A stretch of DNA of 64,000 nt from a virus, in the IMG/VR virus record IMGVR_UViG_3300028920_000001, positions 250,001 to 314,000 of that record. One strand, written 5' to 3'. The position numbers and the translations under genes are program-made. This document shows, piece by piece, positions 57,560 to 64,000 of the stretch; positions within the stretch are counted from its first letter, which is position 1; every line of letters starts with the position of its first letter. The notes under the pieces were generated by a model. The model saw nothing but the letters and a program-made list of their open reading frames with translations. It made no database searches and was not told where the DNA came from.

Positions 57560-57912
57560 TGAATTTTTCTAAGATTGCTTCCCGAATTGCAGCTGATAAA
57601 TCTCAACATACTATTATGTTTGAATTTGCAGAGCCGGATGAAGAAACAATAGTCTATACTGCTGATTTATCAAATGAAGAATTAAATCAACTTAAACAAT
57701 TATTTACGGAGTTACAAGAAAAAGCTGGTGATAATTGGGGAGACACTTTAGCTGCTTGGTCAATTGATTCTGCTGATTCTGCTGAAGCTGTTGAGCATTT
57801 CACTAATTTTCCAGATTTATTAAATGATATCGCTTTAAATTCTCGTTATAATGAAACTGACACTCCTGGTGAATTTTATGGTGGTTCAATCGCTTTATTG
57901 GAAGGAAGATGA
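57559..57912 (+). CDS. leader-motif protein 4, 117 aa
   Basis: Starts M-N-F-S-K-I-A-S-R-I-A-A-D-K, followed by an acidic domain with E-E-L-N-Q-L-K-Q-L-F-T-E-L-Q helix and a C-terminal G-E-F-Y-G-G-S-I-A-L. Coupled on both sides (TAATG, TGATG). Confidence 0.6.
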   Translation: MNFSKIASRIAADKSQHTIMFEFAEPDEETIVYTADLSNEELNQLKQLFTELQEKAGDNWGDTLAAWSIDSADSAEAVEHFTNFPDLLNDIALNSRYNETDTPGEFYGGSIALLEGR

Positions 57913-58229
57913 TGAATTTTTCTAGAATCGCCTCCCGTATTGCTGCCACTGAAGATGAGATAACTCTCCTCAGTAAGCAAGATGTGATTAATCTAGTATC
58001 TCGGACTTTAGAAGTGGAGCCAGCCTCCATCGAATTTAAGACTTTTGAATTTACGGTTCATGGCGGTTCCTATGGCGGCCCAACTTCAATTGGGGCTCGA
58101 GGCGGTGGTGAAGTTGACGGCCGCGATTTTTATTTCTCAATTCAGGGTCATGTTTGGGCCGATAAAGAAGGCGTGAAATACGATCCGAATCCTGACAATA
58201 ATCCTATGGAAATTATGTGGGAGGATTGA
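57912..58229 (+). CDS. leader-motif protein 5, 105 aa
   Basis: Starts M-N-F-S-R-I-A-S-R-I-A-A-T-E. The body has strand-forming, glycine-rich stretches (V-H-G-G-S-Y-G-G-P-T-S-I-G-A-R-G-G-G) and a D-F-Y-F-S-I-Q-G-H-V-W-A element. ATG 57912 is chosen over 57909 for spacing to AGGA. Coupled by TGATG. Confidence 0.6.
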   Translation: MNFSRIASRIAATEDEITLLSKQDVINLVSRTLEVEPASIEFKTFEFTVHGGSYGGPTSIGARGGGEVDGRDFYFSIQGHVWADKEGVKYDPNPDNNPMEIMWED

Positions 58230-58591
58230 TGGACTTTAATAAAATTGCTTCCCGGATTGCTGCAAGGGAGGTAAATATCCAATATGATCTTGATTTTGAT
58301 TGGGATGAAGAGTTATCTTCTGCTCGTCAAAGTGGAACAGTTAGTATTTCTCTTGGTCCAACTGATGAAGAAATTATAGATTACTTAGAAAGTGATGAAG
58401 GTGATTCTATTTTGAATAATCTATCTTCTGATCCAAATGGATATGTTTCATTAGTTCCTCAGACTATCAATGGTCAGTCTGCTGATATTTCCGGTAATGA
58501 TTATTTATCATTCACTAGCAGGGCTATTATAAATTATCTTCAGTCTAATCCTGGAGTTCGGGAATTTAAAGTTACGGGTCTGATTGAGTAG
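58229..58591 (+). CDS. leader-motif protein 6, 120 aa
   Basis: Starts M-D-F-N-K-I-A-S-R-I-A-A-R-E, then an acidic domain (Y-D-L-D-F-D-W-D-E-E-L) with a repeating S-x-x-x-D-E pattern and a strand-rich end. GGGAGG precedes the ATG by four bases. Last of the coupled run; the next gene converges from the other strand. Confidence 0.6.
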   Translation: MDFNKIASRIAAREVNIQYDLDFDWDEELSSARQSGTVSISLGPTDEEIIDYLESDEGDSILNNLSSDPNGYVSLVPQTINGQSADISGNDYLSFTSRAIINYLQSNPGVREFKVTGLIE

Positions 58592-58600
58592 CAAGCATGA

Positions 58601-59257
58601 TTAACGATATCGGCGCATAGTGATTCGGGCTGAAGGTTTATTTATTGCTACTTCTCCGTAAGTAAATTTACGATCTAAAAATTCTTTAAAAATTTCTTTC
58701 ATGCTATGATGTTTAAAGAAGGACATATCAAATCCTTCGCCTAATTTATACTGAACATGACCTACTTGGTTACCTAAGTATCCGGCGACTTCTACAAATC
58801 TATCCCCATCTTCTTTATAGGTGGTGAATTTCCAGCGGGGATACATGAAATTGTTGAATACTAACCGGGCGCCTGGAGGCATGATTGCCTCCATAGTGGC
58901 CGCCAATTTAGCCATATCCAAATAGCCAAGTGCTTGTCGAATGACGCAAAGTGAAGGTTTTGGGGATGGTGGGTAAATTTCAGGATTTTGAACATCTCCG
59001 GTAATACAAACTATTTCCGGATTTGGACAACGTGGATTGAGGTCGATTAGTACAGGCTGATGTTCAGCTCCTCTTTTCAGCGCTTCTAAAGCTACAACTC
59101 CAGTTCCACCACAGAGATCATATAGAACATCGGTTTTGGGATTGTAGCGACCAAAATCAAGTAGGGAGCCGGGATTTTTTAACCATCGGATATAAAGACG
59201 GTCATACTTGTCGGTGGTACATTTAAACATAGACATTATGAATGTGTCCGTTTTCAT
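58601..59257 (-). CDS. class I SAM-dependent methyltransferase
   Basis: Rossmann-type methyltransferase: D-L-C-G-G-T-G-V-V-A-L-E-A-L-K-R-G-A (motif I), V-L-I-D-L-N-P (acidic end of strand 2), I-T-G-D-V-Q-N and a later N-N-F-M-Y-P-R. The substrate is unknown. It directly follows the CoaB/aldolase-like gene with a 35-base overlap, or 14 if the start is M8 (59236). The pair probably works on one pathway. Confidence 0.75.
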   Translation of the reverse strand: MKTDTFIMSMFKCTTDKYDRLYIRWLKNPGSLLDFGRYNPKTDVLYDLCGGTGVVALEALKRGAEHQPVLIDLNPRCPNPEIVCITGDVQNPEIYPPSPKPSLCVIRQALGYLDMAKLAATMEAIMPPGARLVFNNFMYPRWKFTTYKEDGDRFVEVAGYLGNQVGHVQYKLGEGFDMSFFKHHSMKEIFKEFLDRKFTYGEVAINKPSARITMRRYR

Positions 59258-60287
59258 TCACGCCTGCTACAAATCCATGACTTTCAATATTGAAAGCAGG
59301 TTGTAGAATAGCGCGTTGACTATCACGCACAGTTCCAGGAGGGGCATATGGGAATTCTGGGACTCCTATATCTAAGAATTGATGTAAATGTACAACTCCA
59401 GGATACTTAGGATGTGCATCGAAAAATTGATGAAGCAATGGGGCATTCATTGTCGCTTTGACTCCATCCGTTTCGACTAATAATTTTTGATGGTTAACTC
59501 TCACCATCACACATTCTCGAACTCGAATATAGGGATGCTTGTGGCGGGGAGTCACTAGCATGGTTCCATCGTTACCACGTACAGCCAGACACCCGAATTG
59601 TTTGTCTTCACCAGCATAAGTGCTATGAAAACTATCACGATATCGGTCTAACAATTTCTGCATTAAGGGTTCGCATTGTGCGCGATAGGCAGCAAGCTTT
59701 AGATTTTGGACACTGTGATAATGCTTATCTTCAATAATCTGTCGGATTTCTTCATTCAGGGCTCTGAATTCATTATTATAATAGAGGACAGCTCCGTCAG
59801 GGAAACAGAGCATTTTCTTTTTTAAATTGGTTTTATCGTTAGCAACCACGGCGTGGCAGCGAGCTCGAGCCATGAGTTGTTGAGCTTTGACAATAGTATC
59901 TTCAGGTTGTTCTCGGGAAGTAAGTTTGCAACCGATGAGGGTAAGATTTGGATTTTGTTTCCTCATTTCATCGATAACATATGGGGCTCGAGTGAGAATA
60001 AGATTAATCTCATCGAGGTTGGTGGGCATCTTTCCTTCATAGGGATCGGTGCAGATATAGTTAATGACGGCCGCCGTCATCACAGCGGCATTTACTTTAG
60101 GAGCGGCTTCAATACAATAATCTCGATAGTGTTTATATTCTGAATTGATTACCATGGTAATGGAATGACCATGATTTTGAAGATGCTCTCCTAGGCGAGT
60201 AGCCCAGGTCCCTCGAGCATGATTGGTCAAGATCTTATTGTCGTCGATATGGGTATAAACGGGACCGCCAGTAATCAGAATATCCAT
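59223..60287 (-). CDS. CoaB-like (phosphopantothenoylcysteine synthetase fold) fused to class II aldolase-like domain
   Basis: Residues ~1-200 follow the CoaB pattern: I-L-I-T-G-G-P-V-Y-T, then K-I-L-T-N-H-A-R-G, then A-A-V-M-T-A-A-V-I-N-Y, E-G-K-M-P-T-N and C-H-A-V-V-A-N-D. The last ~150 residues resemble a class II aldolase/adducin domain: F-G-C-L-A-V-R-G-N-D-G-T-M-L-V-T-P, H-P-K-Y-P-G-V-V-H-L-H-Q. Known CoaB ligates Cys to phosphopantothenate; here the substrate may differ. The fusion and its coupling to a methyltransferase point to an unknown small-molecule or base-modification route. Confidence 0.6.
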   Translation of the reverse strand: MDILITGGPVYTHIDDNKILTNHARGTWATRLGEHLQNHGHSITMVINSEYKHYRDYCIEAAPKVNAAVMTAAVINYICTDPYEGKMPTNLDEINLILTRAPYVIDEMRKQNPNLTLIGCKLTSREQPEDTIVKAQQLMARARCHAVVANDKTNLKKKMLCFPDGAVLYYNNEFRALNEEIRQIIEDKHYHSVQNLKLAAYRAQCEPLMQKLLDRYRDSFHSTYAGEDKQFGCLAVRGNDGTMLVTPRHKHPYIRVRECVMVRVNHQKLLVETDGVKATMNAPLLHQFFDAHPKYPGVVHLHQFLDIGVPEFPYAPPGTVRDSQRAILQPAFNIESHGFVAGVNENGHIHNVYV

Positions 60288-60316
60288 ATTTAGATATACA
60301 ACGGATATCTAAATAT

Positions 60317-60877
60317 TTACGCGGCTTCCATTAAGGTTACTACTCTTTGAATTGAGTTCTGAAGCTCACCGGCTTTGCTAGCTGCTTCTTCCAAAGCTTT
60401 GACTATTTCCTTTCGGTTGTTACTTTTATCCCTTGGAAGTCTATATTCAAAAGGTTTTAGTTCGGGAGCTCGTTCCAGTTCTTGATGCTCATAAAGATGA
60501 GTAAGACGACGTCGAACGTTGTCTTTATCAATTTTATTCTTTGCTTTGAGTTTTTTACAAATTTCGATTGAGGATAATTGGGTGCTGGGTCCGAAGAGTC
60601 CCTTTATTTTGGTATCTAGATCTTGGCTACTTAGGCCAACTTGGCCGTTTTTATACCACCAATAACGACCTTTTCGATCTAAGTGTCCTTTATCTCTGGC
60701 ATACATTAGTGATCTTCGGGTTGAGTTAATGGAGAGGGGTCTTCCTTGACTGTTAATCCATTTTTGGCATTCTTCAGTGGTTTTTTTCTGGTCGTTGCCT
60801 AACAACTTCTTTAGCCAATGAACCAACATCATGGCGTCATTAATTAGTTGCTTAGTGGTACGGAGCTTATTGGCCAT
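60317..60877 (-). CDS. DNA-binding-like protein with winged-helix patterns, 186 aa
   Basis: Basic helical protein with two winged-helix-like stretches (T-T-E-E-C-Q-K-W-I-N-S-Q-G-R-P-L-S and L-S-S-I-E-I-C-K-K-L-K-A-K-N-K-I). GAAGGAG precedes the ATG and TGTAATGT (60903-60896) lies upstream. Likely a regulator; the target is unknown. Confidence 0.55.
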   Translation of the reverse strand: MANKLRTTKQLINDAMMLVHWLKKLLGNDQKKTTEECQKWINSQGRPLSINSTRRSLMYARDKGHLDRKGRYWWYKNGQVGLSSQDLDTKIKGLFGPSTQLSSIEICKKLKAKNKIDKDNVRRRLTHLYEHQELERAPELKPFEYRLPRDKSNNRKEIVKALEEAASKAGELQNSIQRVVTLMEAA

Positions 60878-60891
60878 TGTGATCTCCTTCA

Positions 60892-61029
60892 GGATACATT
60901 ACACTCTGGAGGATCGAGTTTGCTACTGAGGATCTCGGTTCTCTTGATGAGCTCGCTTCTCTTCATAACCTTACCGCTCTGAATCGGCGATTAAAACTCC
61001 AAAAGAGCGCCGCTATTCAGGACCATTGA
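60892..61029 (+). other. 45-codon frame without a standard start codon
   Basis: From 60892 (GGA) to TGA 61029 a clean frame reads G-Y-I-T-L-W-R-I-E-F-A-T-E-D-L-G and continues with a helical, plausible protein (L-D-E-L-A-S-L-H-N-L-T-A-L-N-R-R). No NTG codon opens it near the front. GGAGG (60907-60911) is followed directly by ATC and there is an ATT upstream. It may use a rare start, be a remnant, or be chance. Confidence 0.25.
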
Positions 61030-61052
61030 TTGAAACTGTAATTTAAATAATA

Positions 61053-61274
61053 ATGCAGATATTCAGCTTCACGATTGTTTTGGATGAAATTAATATTTCT
61101 GATGAGATGGCTAATGATCTATACGGTGGGGGGTGTGATGATGCTCTCTTAGCACGTCAAGGAGGAGAGGTTACCCTGGATTTTGATCGTGAAGCTGAAG
61201 ACGAGCAGTCAGCTATTGATTCGGCGATTGAGGATGTCCGCAAGGCAGGATATAAAGTCAGATTTGTTCGTTAG
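61053..61274 (+). CDS. conserved-type small protein, 73 aa
   Basis: Resembles, from memory, a family of bacterial small proteins with the pattern D-E-M-A-N-D-L-Y-G-G-G-C-D-D-A and V-T-L-D-F-D-R-E-A, some of which lie next to toxin genes. There is no toxin partner here. TGTAATTT at 61037 precedes the ATG. Function unknown. Confidence 0.55.
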   Translation: MQIFSFTIVLDEINISDEMANDLYGGGCDDALLARQGGEVTLDFDREAEDEQSAIDSAIEDVRKAGYKVRFVR

Positions 61275-61326
61275 GCTTTCAATCTGACTTCACAATTAGG
61301 TTTCCAAGACCTCAAGGAGTTGATTC

Positions 61327-61512
61327 ATGGTTAAGCCTAGTGATGTTGCAAATCGTCTTCGTCAGATCGCAGCCGCGATTGATAATTCGAAATCTCCGAA
61401 ACGGGAACTAGTTGCTGAGGATTTGCAGGAAGTTCTTAGCGTTCTTGAGAATGCGGAGCCCCCGGCAGCAGAGCCCCCGGCAGCAGAGCCCCCGGCACCC
61501 CCGGCCGAATAA
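61327..61512 (+). CDS. small protein with Pro-rich tail and leader-like helix, 61 aa
   Basis: Begins D-V-A-N-R-L-R-Q-I-A-A-A-I-D, similar in style to the leader motif, then a helix (E-D-L-Q-E-V-L-S-V-L) and a tail of three E-P-P-A-A-type units. CAAGGAG precedes ATG 61327. It opens a short run of leader-motif genes. Confidence 0.5.
   Translation: MVKPSDVANRLRQIAAAIDNSKSPKRELVAEDLQEVLSVLENAEPPAAEPPAAEPPAPPAE
61456..61503 (+). repeat. 15-bp tandem repeat encoding a Pro/Ala tail
   Basis: The unit GAGCCCCCGGCAGCA occurs twice, followed by a third unit that diverges at its end and a partial CCCCCGG. It is in frame and encodes E-P-P-A-A. The run is unusually GC-rich for this region. Confidence 0.7.
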
Positions 61513-61519
61513 GTCCTGC

Positions 61520-61843
61520 ATGGACTTGGCCAGGATTGCCAGGCGATTGGTCATCGCCAGGCAAATCGCGTATGGCGATGAAGGGACTGGTCTAACTTGG
61601 CAGGCGGATTTCCCTGCGACAACTCCTTGTGAGCACTGCGGGGCAGATGCTCGTCTTGCTTTCACCCTATTGGAAGAGGGTGAGGATGACGAATATATTT
61701 GTAATTTACATGATAATGATCACGAAGAAGGTGGGGAAGGTTTTTGGCTTCATGATGCCGGAGCTTTTGCCTTGTATATTTGTACTGATATAGATTGTGT
61801 AACTAAAACGGGTGGCACTACTACACTTTGGAATCAAGCCTGA
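61520..61843 (+). CDS. leader-motif protein with zinc-ribbon features, 107 aa
   Basis: Starts M-D-L-A-R-I-A-R-R-L-V-I-A-R, a variant of the leader motif. The body has C-E-H-C-G-A-D, a Cys/His stretch (Y-I-C-N-L-H-D-N-D-H) and a late Y-I-C-T-D-I-D-C, suggesting metal binding. ATG 61520 is used because the frame upstream is low-complexity Arg/Pro. TGATG links it to the next gene. Confidence 0.55.
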   Translation: MDLARIARRLVIARQIAYGDEGTGLTWQADFPATTPCEHCGADARLAFTLLEEGEDDEYICNLHDNDHEEGGEGFWLHDAGAFALYICTDIDCVTKTGGTTTLWNQA

Positions 61844-62214
61844 TGGATTTTATTAAGATGGCCGCTCGAATTTCAGGGTTAGCTCCTGAATGGTACTCGA
61901 GCGGACGTGAATTTTTAAATAATCAAACACCAATAGATTCTGGTAAAACTCCGGCTGAGGAAAAAGCTGGTACTTCTCTTCCCGGGGATAATCCTGAAGG
62001 CGTCAATCAATACGTAGGAACCAGTCCTCAAAAATTATTAGCTAAACTTCGGACTGAGGACTTGACTTTCGAACAAATAGCCGAAATCGAACATGCTCTT
62101 CAAATTCATTCGGCTTGCACTGGTGATTTTATCGGTACTAAGGCCGAACAAGCATTGGGTTTGAAGCCGCCTAAGCCGCCGGCTCCTAAGCCGCCTCCAT
62201 TTAAACTAACATAA
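61843..62214 (+). CDS. leader-motif protein, 123 aa
   Basis: Starts M-D-F-I-K-M-A-A-R-I-S-G-L-A. A polar body is followed by a helix (T-F-E-Q-I-A-E-I-E-H-A-L) and a Pro/Lys tail (K-P-P-K-P-P-A-P-K-P-P-P). The tail style recalls the 61327 protein. Coupled by TGATG. Confidence 0.55.
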   Translation: MDFIKMAARISGLAPEWYSSGREFLNNQTPIDSGKTPAEEKAGTSLPGDNPEGVNQYVGTSPQKLLAKLRTEDLTFEQIAEIEHALQIHSACTGDFIGTKAEQALGLKPPKPPAPKPPPFKLT

Positions 62215-62283
62215 CTTTTCCGGGGTCATACTCGTCCTCTAGACGTAAGACGTTAGTTGTACCCCAGATCTGACACCTGAGCA

Positions 62284-62312
62284 TTCTCGAACATGTTTTT
62301 AATGTTCGAGAA
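62284..62312 (+). promoter_or_regulatory. 11-bp perfect hairpin before the 62318 gene
   Basis: TTCTCGAACAT (62284-62294) pairs with ATGTTCGAGAA (62302-62312) around a seven-base loop. The ATG at 62318 lies five bases beyond, and the only purine-rich ribosome-site candidate (GAGAAA) is within the right arm. It may regulate start access, or end the upstream transcript. Confidence 0.5.
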
Positions 62313-62317
62313 ATAAT

Positions 62318-62989
62318 ATGAAAGGTATTCGAGTATGTCGAAGCTGTGGTCTCCCTAAGGATATAGACCGAGAATACCTTGTTCGGGCCTCTGGTTACGT
62401 TTCTCTGGACTGCGCTGCCTGTGAGCGGGGTAAGGCCCGCCGGAGGCGGAGAGCGCGTTACGGGACCGAAGAAGGGCGACGGAAGATACTTGAAGCCAAT
62501 GCTAAATATCATAAATCTTATTCGAGGAAGGGTCGAATGGCCGGATTGCGTTTAACGGGATTAATTCAGAAATATGCAAATGGTCGAAGAATACTAGACC
62601 CTTATATGAATAATCATTTGGCTAATTTGCTTTGTTCTGGGCTCGAGCTCGTAGGTTGCAGTTTAGATTCAAAGATTGTGAAACTGGTGGAGCAATTATC
62701 TCCTCTCTGTAGCTCTAAGACTGAATTTTATGAAATGGATGGTCTAGAATTTCTAGGTCAAGATGAGCGTAAATATGGATTAATATTTGTTTCTTTACCG
62801 CCATCTGAAGAAGATGGTTGGGCAGACAATTTCGGCTTTCCATTTATTGAACGATGTCAATCACATTTAGAATCGGACGGCCACATCTTATTTTATCTTA
62901 GGAATATATCGGTCTATCAGCCCATTCTTAAGACTAACGGATTTAAGCGACTAGAGCGTCAAGCGGAGATCCATACTTACGGATTGTAG
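62318..62989 (+). CDS. zinc-finger plus methyltransferase-like protein, 223 aa
   Basis: The N-terminal 35 residues carry C-R-S-C-G-L-P-K-D and C-A-A-C (HNH-associated-style zinc finger), then an Arg/Lys-rich stretch (R-R-R-R-R-A-R-Y). The C-terminal ~150 residues look like a divergent methyltransferase: R-I-L-D-P-Y-M-N, C-S-L-D-S-K-I-V, and a Y-G-L-I-F-V-S-L-P-P where DNA N6-methylases have D/N-P-P-Y/F. Activity is doubtful by motif. A DNA-targeted role is likely. Confidence 0.55.
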   Translation: MKGIRVCRSCGLPKDIDREYLVRASGYVSLDCAACERGKARRRRRARYGTEEGRRKILEANAKYHKSYSRKGRMAGLRLTGLIQKYANGRRILDPYMNNHLANLLCSGLELVGCSLDSKIVKLVEQLSPLCSSKTEFYEMDGLEFLGQDERKYGLIFVSLPPSEEDGWADNFGFPFIERCQSHLESDGHILFYLRNISVYQPILKTNGFKRLERQAEIHTYGL

Positions 62990-62997
62990 ATCTAAAT

Positions 62998-63222
62998 ATG
63001 TCATTCATGATCGATACTCATTGGAAGACTAAAGATGGTCGAATTATTGCCATTAAAGATATGGTTACCCCTCATTTGATCAATGTTTATTGTATGTGTC
63101 GTCTACAAAATGACGATCATAATTTTCCTGAGGAAGTTGCCATTACTGCTGAAATTGAGAAACGGGGACTCAAAAATGAGGTCGATGAATATTTTAAAGT
63201 GTATCGTGTGATGAGATCATGA
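62998..63222 (+). CDS. hypothetical protein, 74 aa
   Basis: Small protein with a strand-rich front (T-K-D-G-R-I-I-A-I-K-D) and charged helical end. It overlaps the next gene by four bases (ATGA), starting a coupled trio 62998-63625. No family recognised. Confidence 0.5.
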   Translation: MSFMIDTHWKTKDGRIIAIKDMVTPHLINVYCMCRLQNDDHNFPEEVAITAEIEKRGLKNEVDEYFKVYRVMRS

Positions 63223-63422
63223 AACACGACTGGAAGCGCATTCCGAATCAAATTAAAGGAGGAGGAGTCTATGAATGTTCAGGATGTGGAGAACGGATGA
63301 TTCGTCCCTATCCTATGTCCTATCGGACAGGTAAGCAGATGTCTATGAAGACTTATTTTGATAAACTTGAGATTTCGACTAATTGCACACTTCAAAAAAT
63401 TAAACAAGTGATGAAATCGTGA
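63219..63422 (+). CDS. small zinc-ribbon-like protein, 67 aa
   Basis: Begins M-K-H-D-W-K-R and has Y-E-C-S-G-C-G-E-R-M; a further Cys (N-C-T-L) may complete a site. Coupled on both sides by four-base overlaps. The start M-K-H-D-W-x-R followed by Y-x-C-x-x-C-G is common in small phage proteins. Confidence 0.55.
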   Translation: MKHDWKRIPNQIKGGGVYECSGCGERMIRPYPMSYRTGKQMSMKTYFDKLEISTNCTLQKIKQVMKS

Positions 63423-63625
63423 GTGGAGCAGTTTTAGGAACTCGTGTATTAGTTCCTATGTTTGAATTAACTAGTTGTGCTAAGATTAATCTATCAGTGA
63501 TTAAAAATCGTAGATATTCAAATTATGTTTGTCCTATTTGTGAAGAATTAGTCCCTGATCTTTTGGAGCATGCCGAAAAGATCGGTGATTTTCTTCATGG
63601 TTGGTTAACGATTATGGAGTCATGA
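63419..63625 (+). CDS. small Cys-containing protein, 68 aa
   Basis: Contains V-C-P-I-C-E-E-L and L-L-E-H-A-E-K-I, a C-x-x-C plus His pattern. It starts at GTG 63419 within the previous stop (GTGA) and ends next to a convergent gene. Function unknown. Confidence 0.5.
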   Translation: MSGAVLGTRVLVPMFELTSCAKINLSVIKNRRYSNYVCPICEELVPDLLEHAEKIGDFLHGWLTIMES

Positions 63626-64000
63626 TTACCATTTCCCGTTTGTTACTTGCTTACTACTAATTACTTTAATTTGATTTTGGGGGACGTTTACTGACTGATT
63701 TTCAGGCAGAATTTTGCCTTTGCCTTCTTTTTGAAGTGCGGCTACGCTCTTTACGCCTTTGAGTTTTTCAGTTCCGCTGAGGGCTGGATCATCGTTGTAG
63801 TAATCAAACCAGGGCATGCCATGGGAGGTGTAATCATTGGCAGTAAGTGGTGTAGTTGGTGGGGCTTCTCCAGTAAGAGTTCGCCAAACCATGGAATTAC
63901 AGAGATGAATGAAACAACGCTGTTTGATTTTCTTAGCCCAGACATCAAAGTCATGAGGGTCTTCAAAAATTTGCTGTTTCATTCGTCCACCAGCGGCTAA
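63626..64000 (-). CDS. partial hypothetical phage protein
   Basis: The frame stays open to the right edge (L-A-A-G-G-R before M-K-Q-Q-I-F), so the true start probably lies outside. Segments such as D-V-W-A-K-K-I-K-Q-R-C-F-I-H-L-C-N-S and Y-T-S-H-G-M-P-W-F-D-Y-Y resemble, from memory, a widespread phage or bacterial family of unknown function. An internal ATG at 63982 is possible but lacks a clear ribosome site. Confidence 0.5.
   Translation of the reverse strand, partial: LAAGGRMKQQIFEDPHDFDVWAKKIKQRCFIHLCNSMVWRTLTGEAPPTTPLTANDYTSHGMPWFDYYNDDPALSGTEKLKGVKSVAALQKEGKGKILPENQSVNVPQNQIKVISSKQVTNGKW

Noticed and set aside
1-64000. Alternative genetic code (stop-codon reassignment)
   Set aside because: Recognisable genes end at TAA, TAG and TGA at expected lengths and none needs read-through.

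Overview
The window is a contiguous piece of a large tailed double-stranded DNA phage genome. It carries a terminase large subunit, portal, prohead protease, scaffold-like protein, major capsid protein and decoration-like protein, together with a replication and nucleotide module that includes bacterial-type DNA polymerase III accessory subunits. No ribosomal, tRNA or central-metabolism genes are present. About 64 kb holds only head genes plus part of the replication genes and no tail genes, so the whole genome is probably of jumbo size (inference). The sequence is AT-leaning and uses the standard code: TAA, TAG and TGA all end genes. The capsid genes are clearly richer in G/C-ending codons than their neighbours, which hints that the host prefers such codons. 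The host cannot be named from the sequence.

Layout. 1-8.0 kb: small accessory genes on both strands, an HhH-GPD-type DNA glycosylase, a tandem-domain ThyX-like protein and a PurZ-type adenylosuccinate synthetase paralog in which Ser replaces the catalytic Asp. PurZ is the signature enzyme of 2-aminoadenine (Z) DNA. 8.0-12.4 kb: a structured intergenic region, a sigma-70-like factor and a second protein that may be sigma-related. 12.4-32.2 kb: replication, recombination and nucleotide genes: delta-prime, delta, class II ribonucleotide reductase, a LAGLIDADG endonuclease, the two halves of an NAD+-dependent DNA ligase on opposite strands, RecD2-like helicase, SbcD-like nuclease, PD-(D/E)XK nuclease, a sliding-clamp-like protein, an ABC-ATPase C-lobe, a Toprim primase-like protein, DnaX, a NusG-like protein and a 5'-3' exonuclease. 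32.2-34.8 kb: a sigma-region-4-like regulator behind a switch-like RNA leader, then a chimeric homing-endonuclease-like protein. 34.8-55.4 kb: head module: virion proteins, terminase, portal, a Lys/Gly-tailed protein, an intein-containing protease, scaffold-like protein, decoration-like protein and major capsid protein. 55.4-58.6 kb: translationally coupled small genes that share an N-terminal amphipathic motif. 58.6-64.0 kb: a CoaB/aldolase-II-like fusion with a methyltransferase, DNA-binding and zinc-ribbon proteins, further leader-motif genes, and a partial gene at the right edge.

How the genes fit together. The phage appears to bring its own clamp, clamp loader (tau/gamma, delta, delta-prime), primase-like protein, ligase and exonuclease, and to feed DNA synthesis with a B12-dependent reductase, a ThyX-like protein and possibly a Z-nucleotide pathway. 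Transcription is probably redirected by the sigma-like factors and the NusG-like protein. The motif TGTAATnT recurs in short gaps before genes and may be a phage promoter element.

The strongest candidate for an undescribed system is a family of otherwise unrelated proteins that share an N-terminal [N/D]-[F/L]-x-[K/R]-[I/M]-A-x-R-[I/V]-[A/S] helix. They are concentrated just downstream of the capsid gene. The motif is kept at protein level while its codons vary, as expected of a sorting signal, for example for packaging into the prohead.
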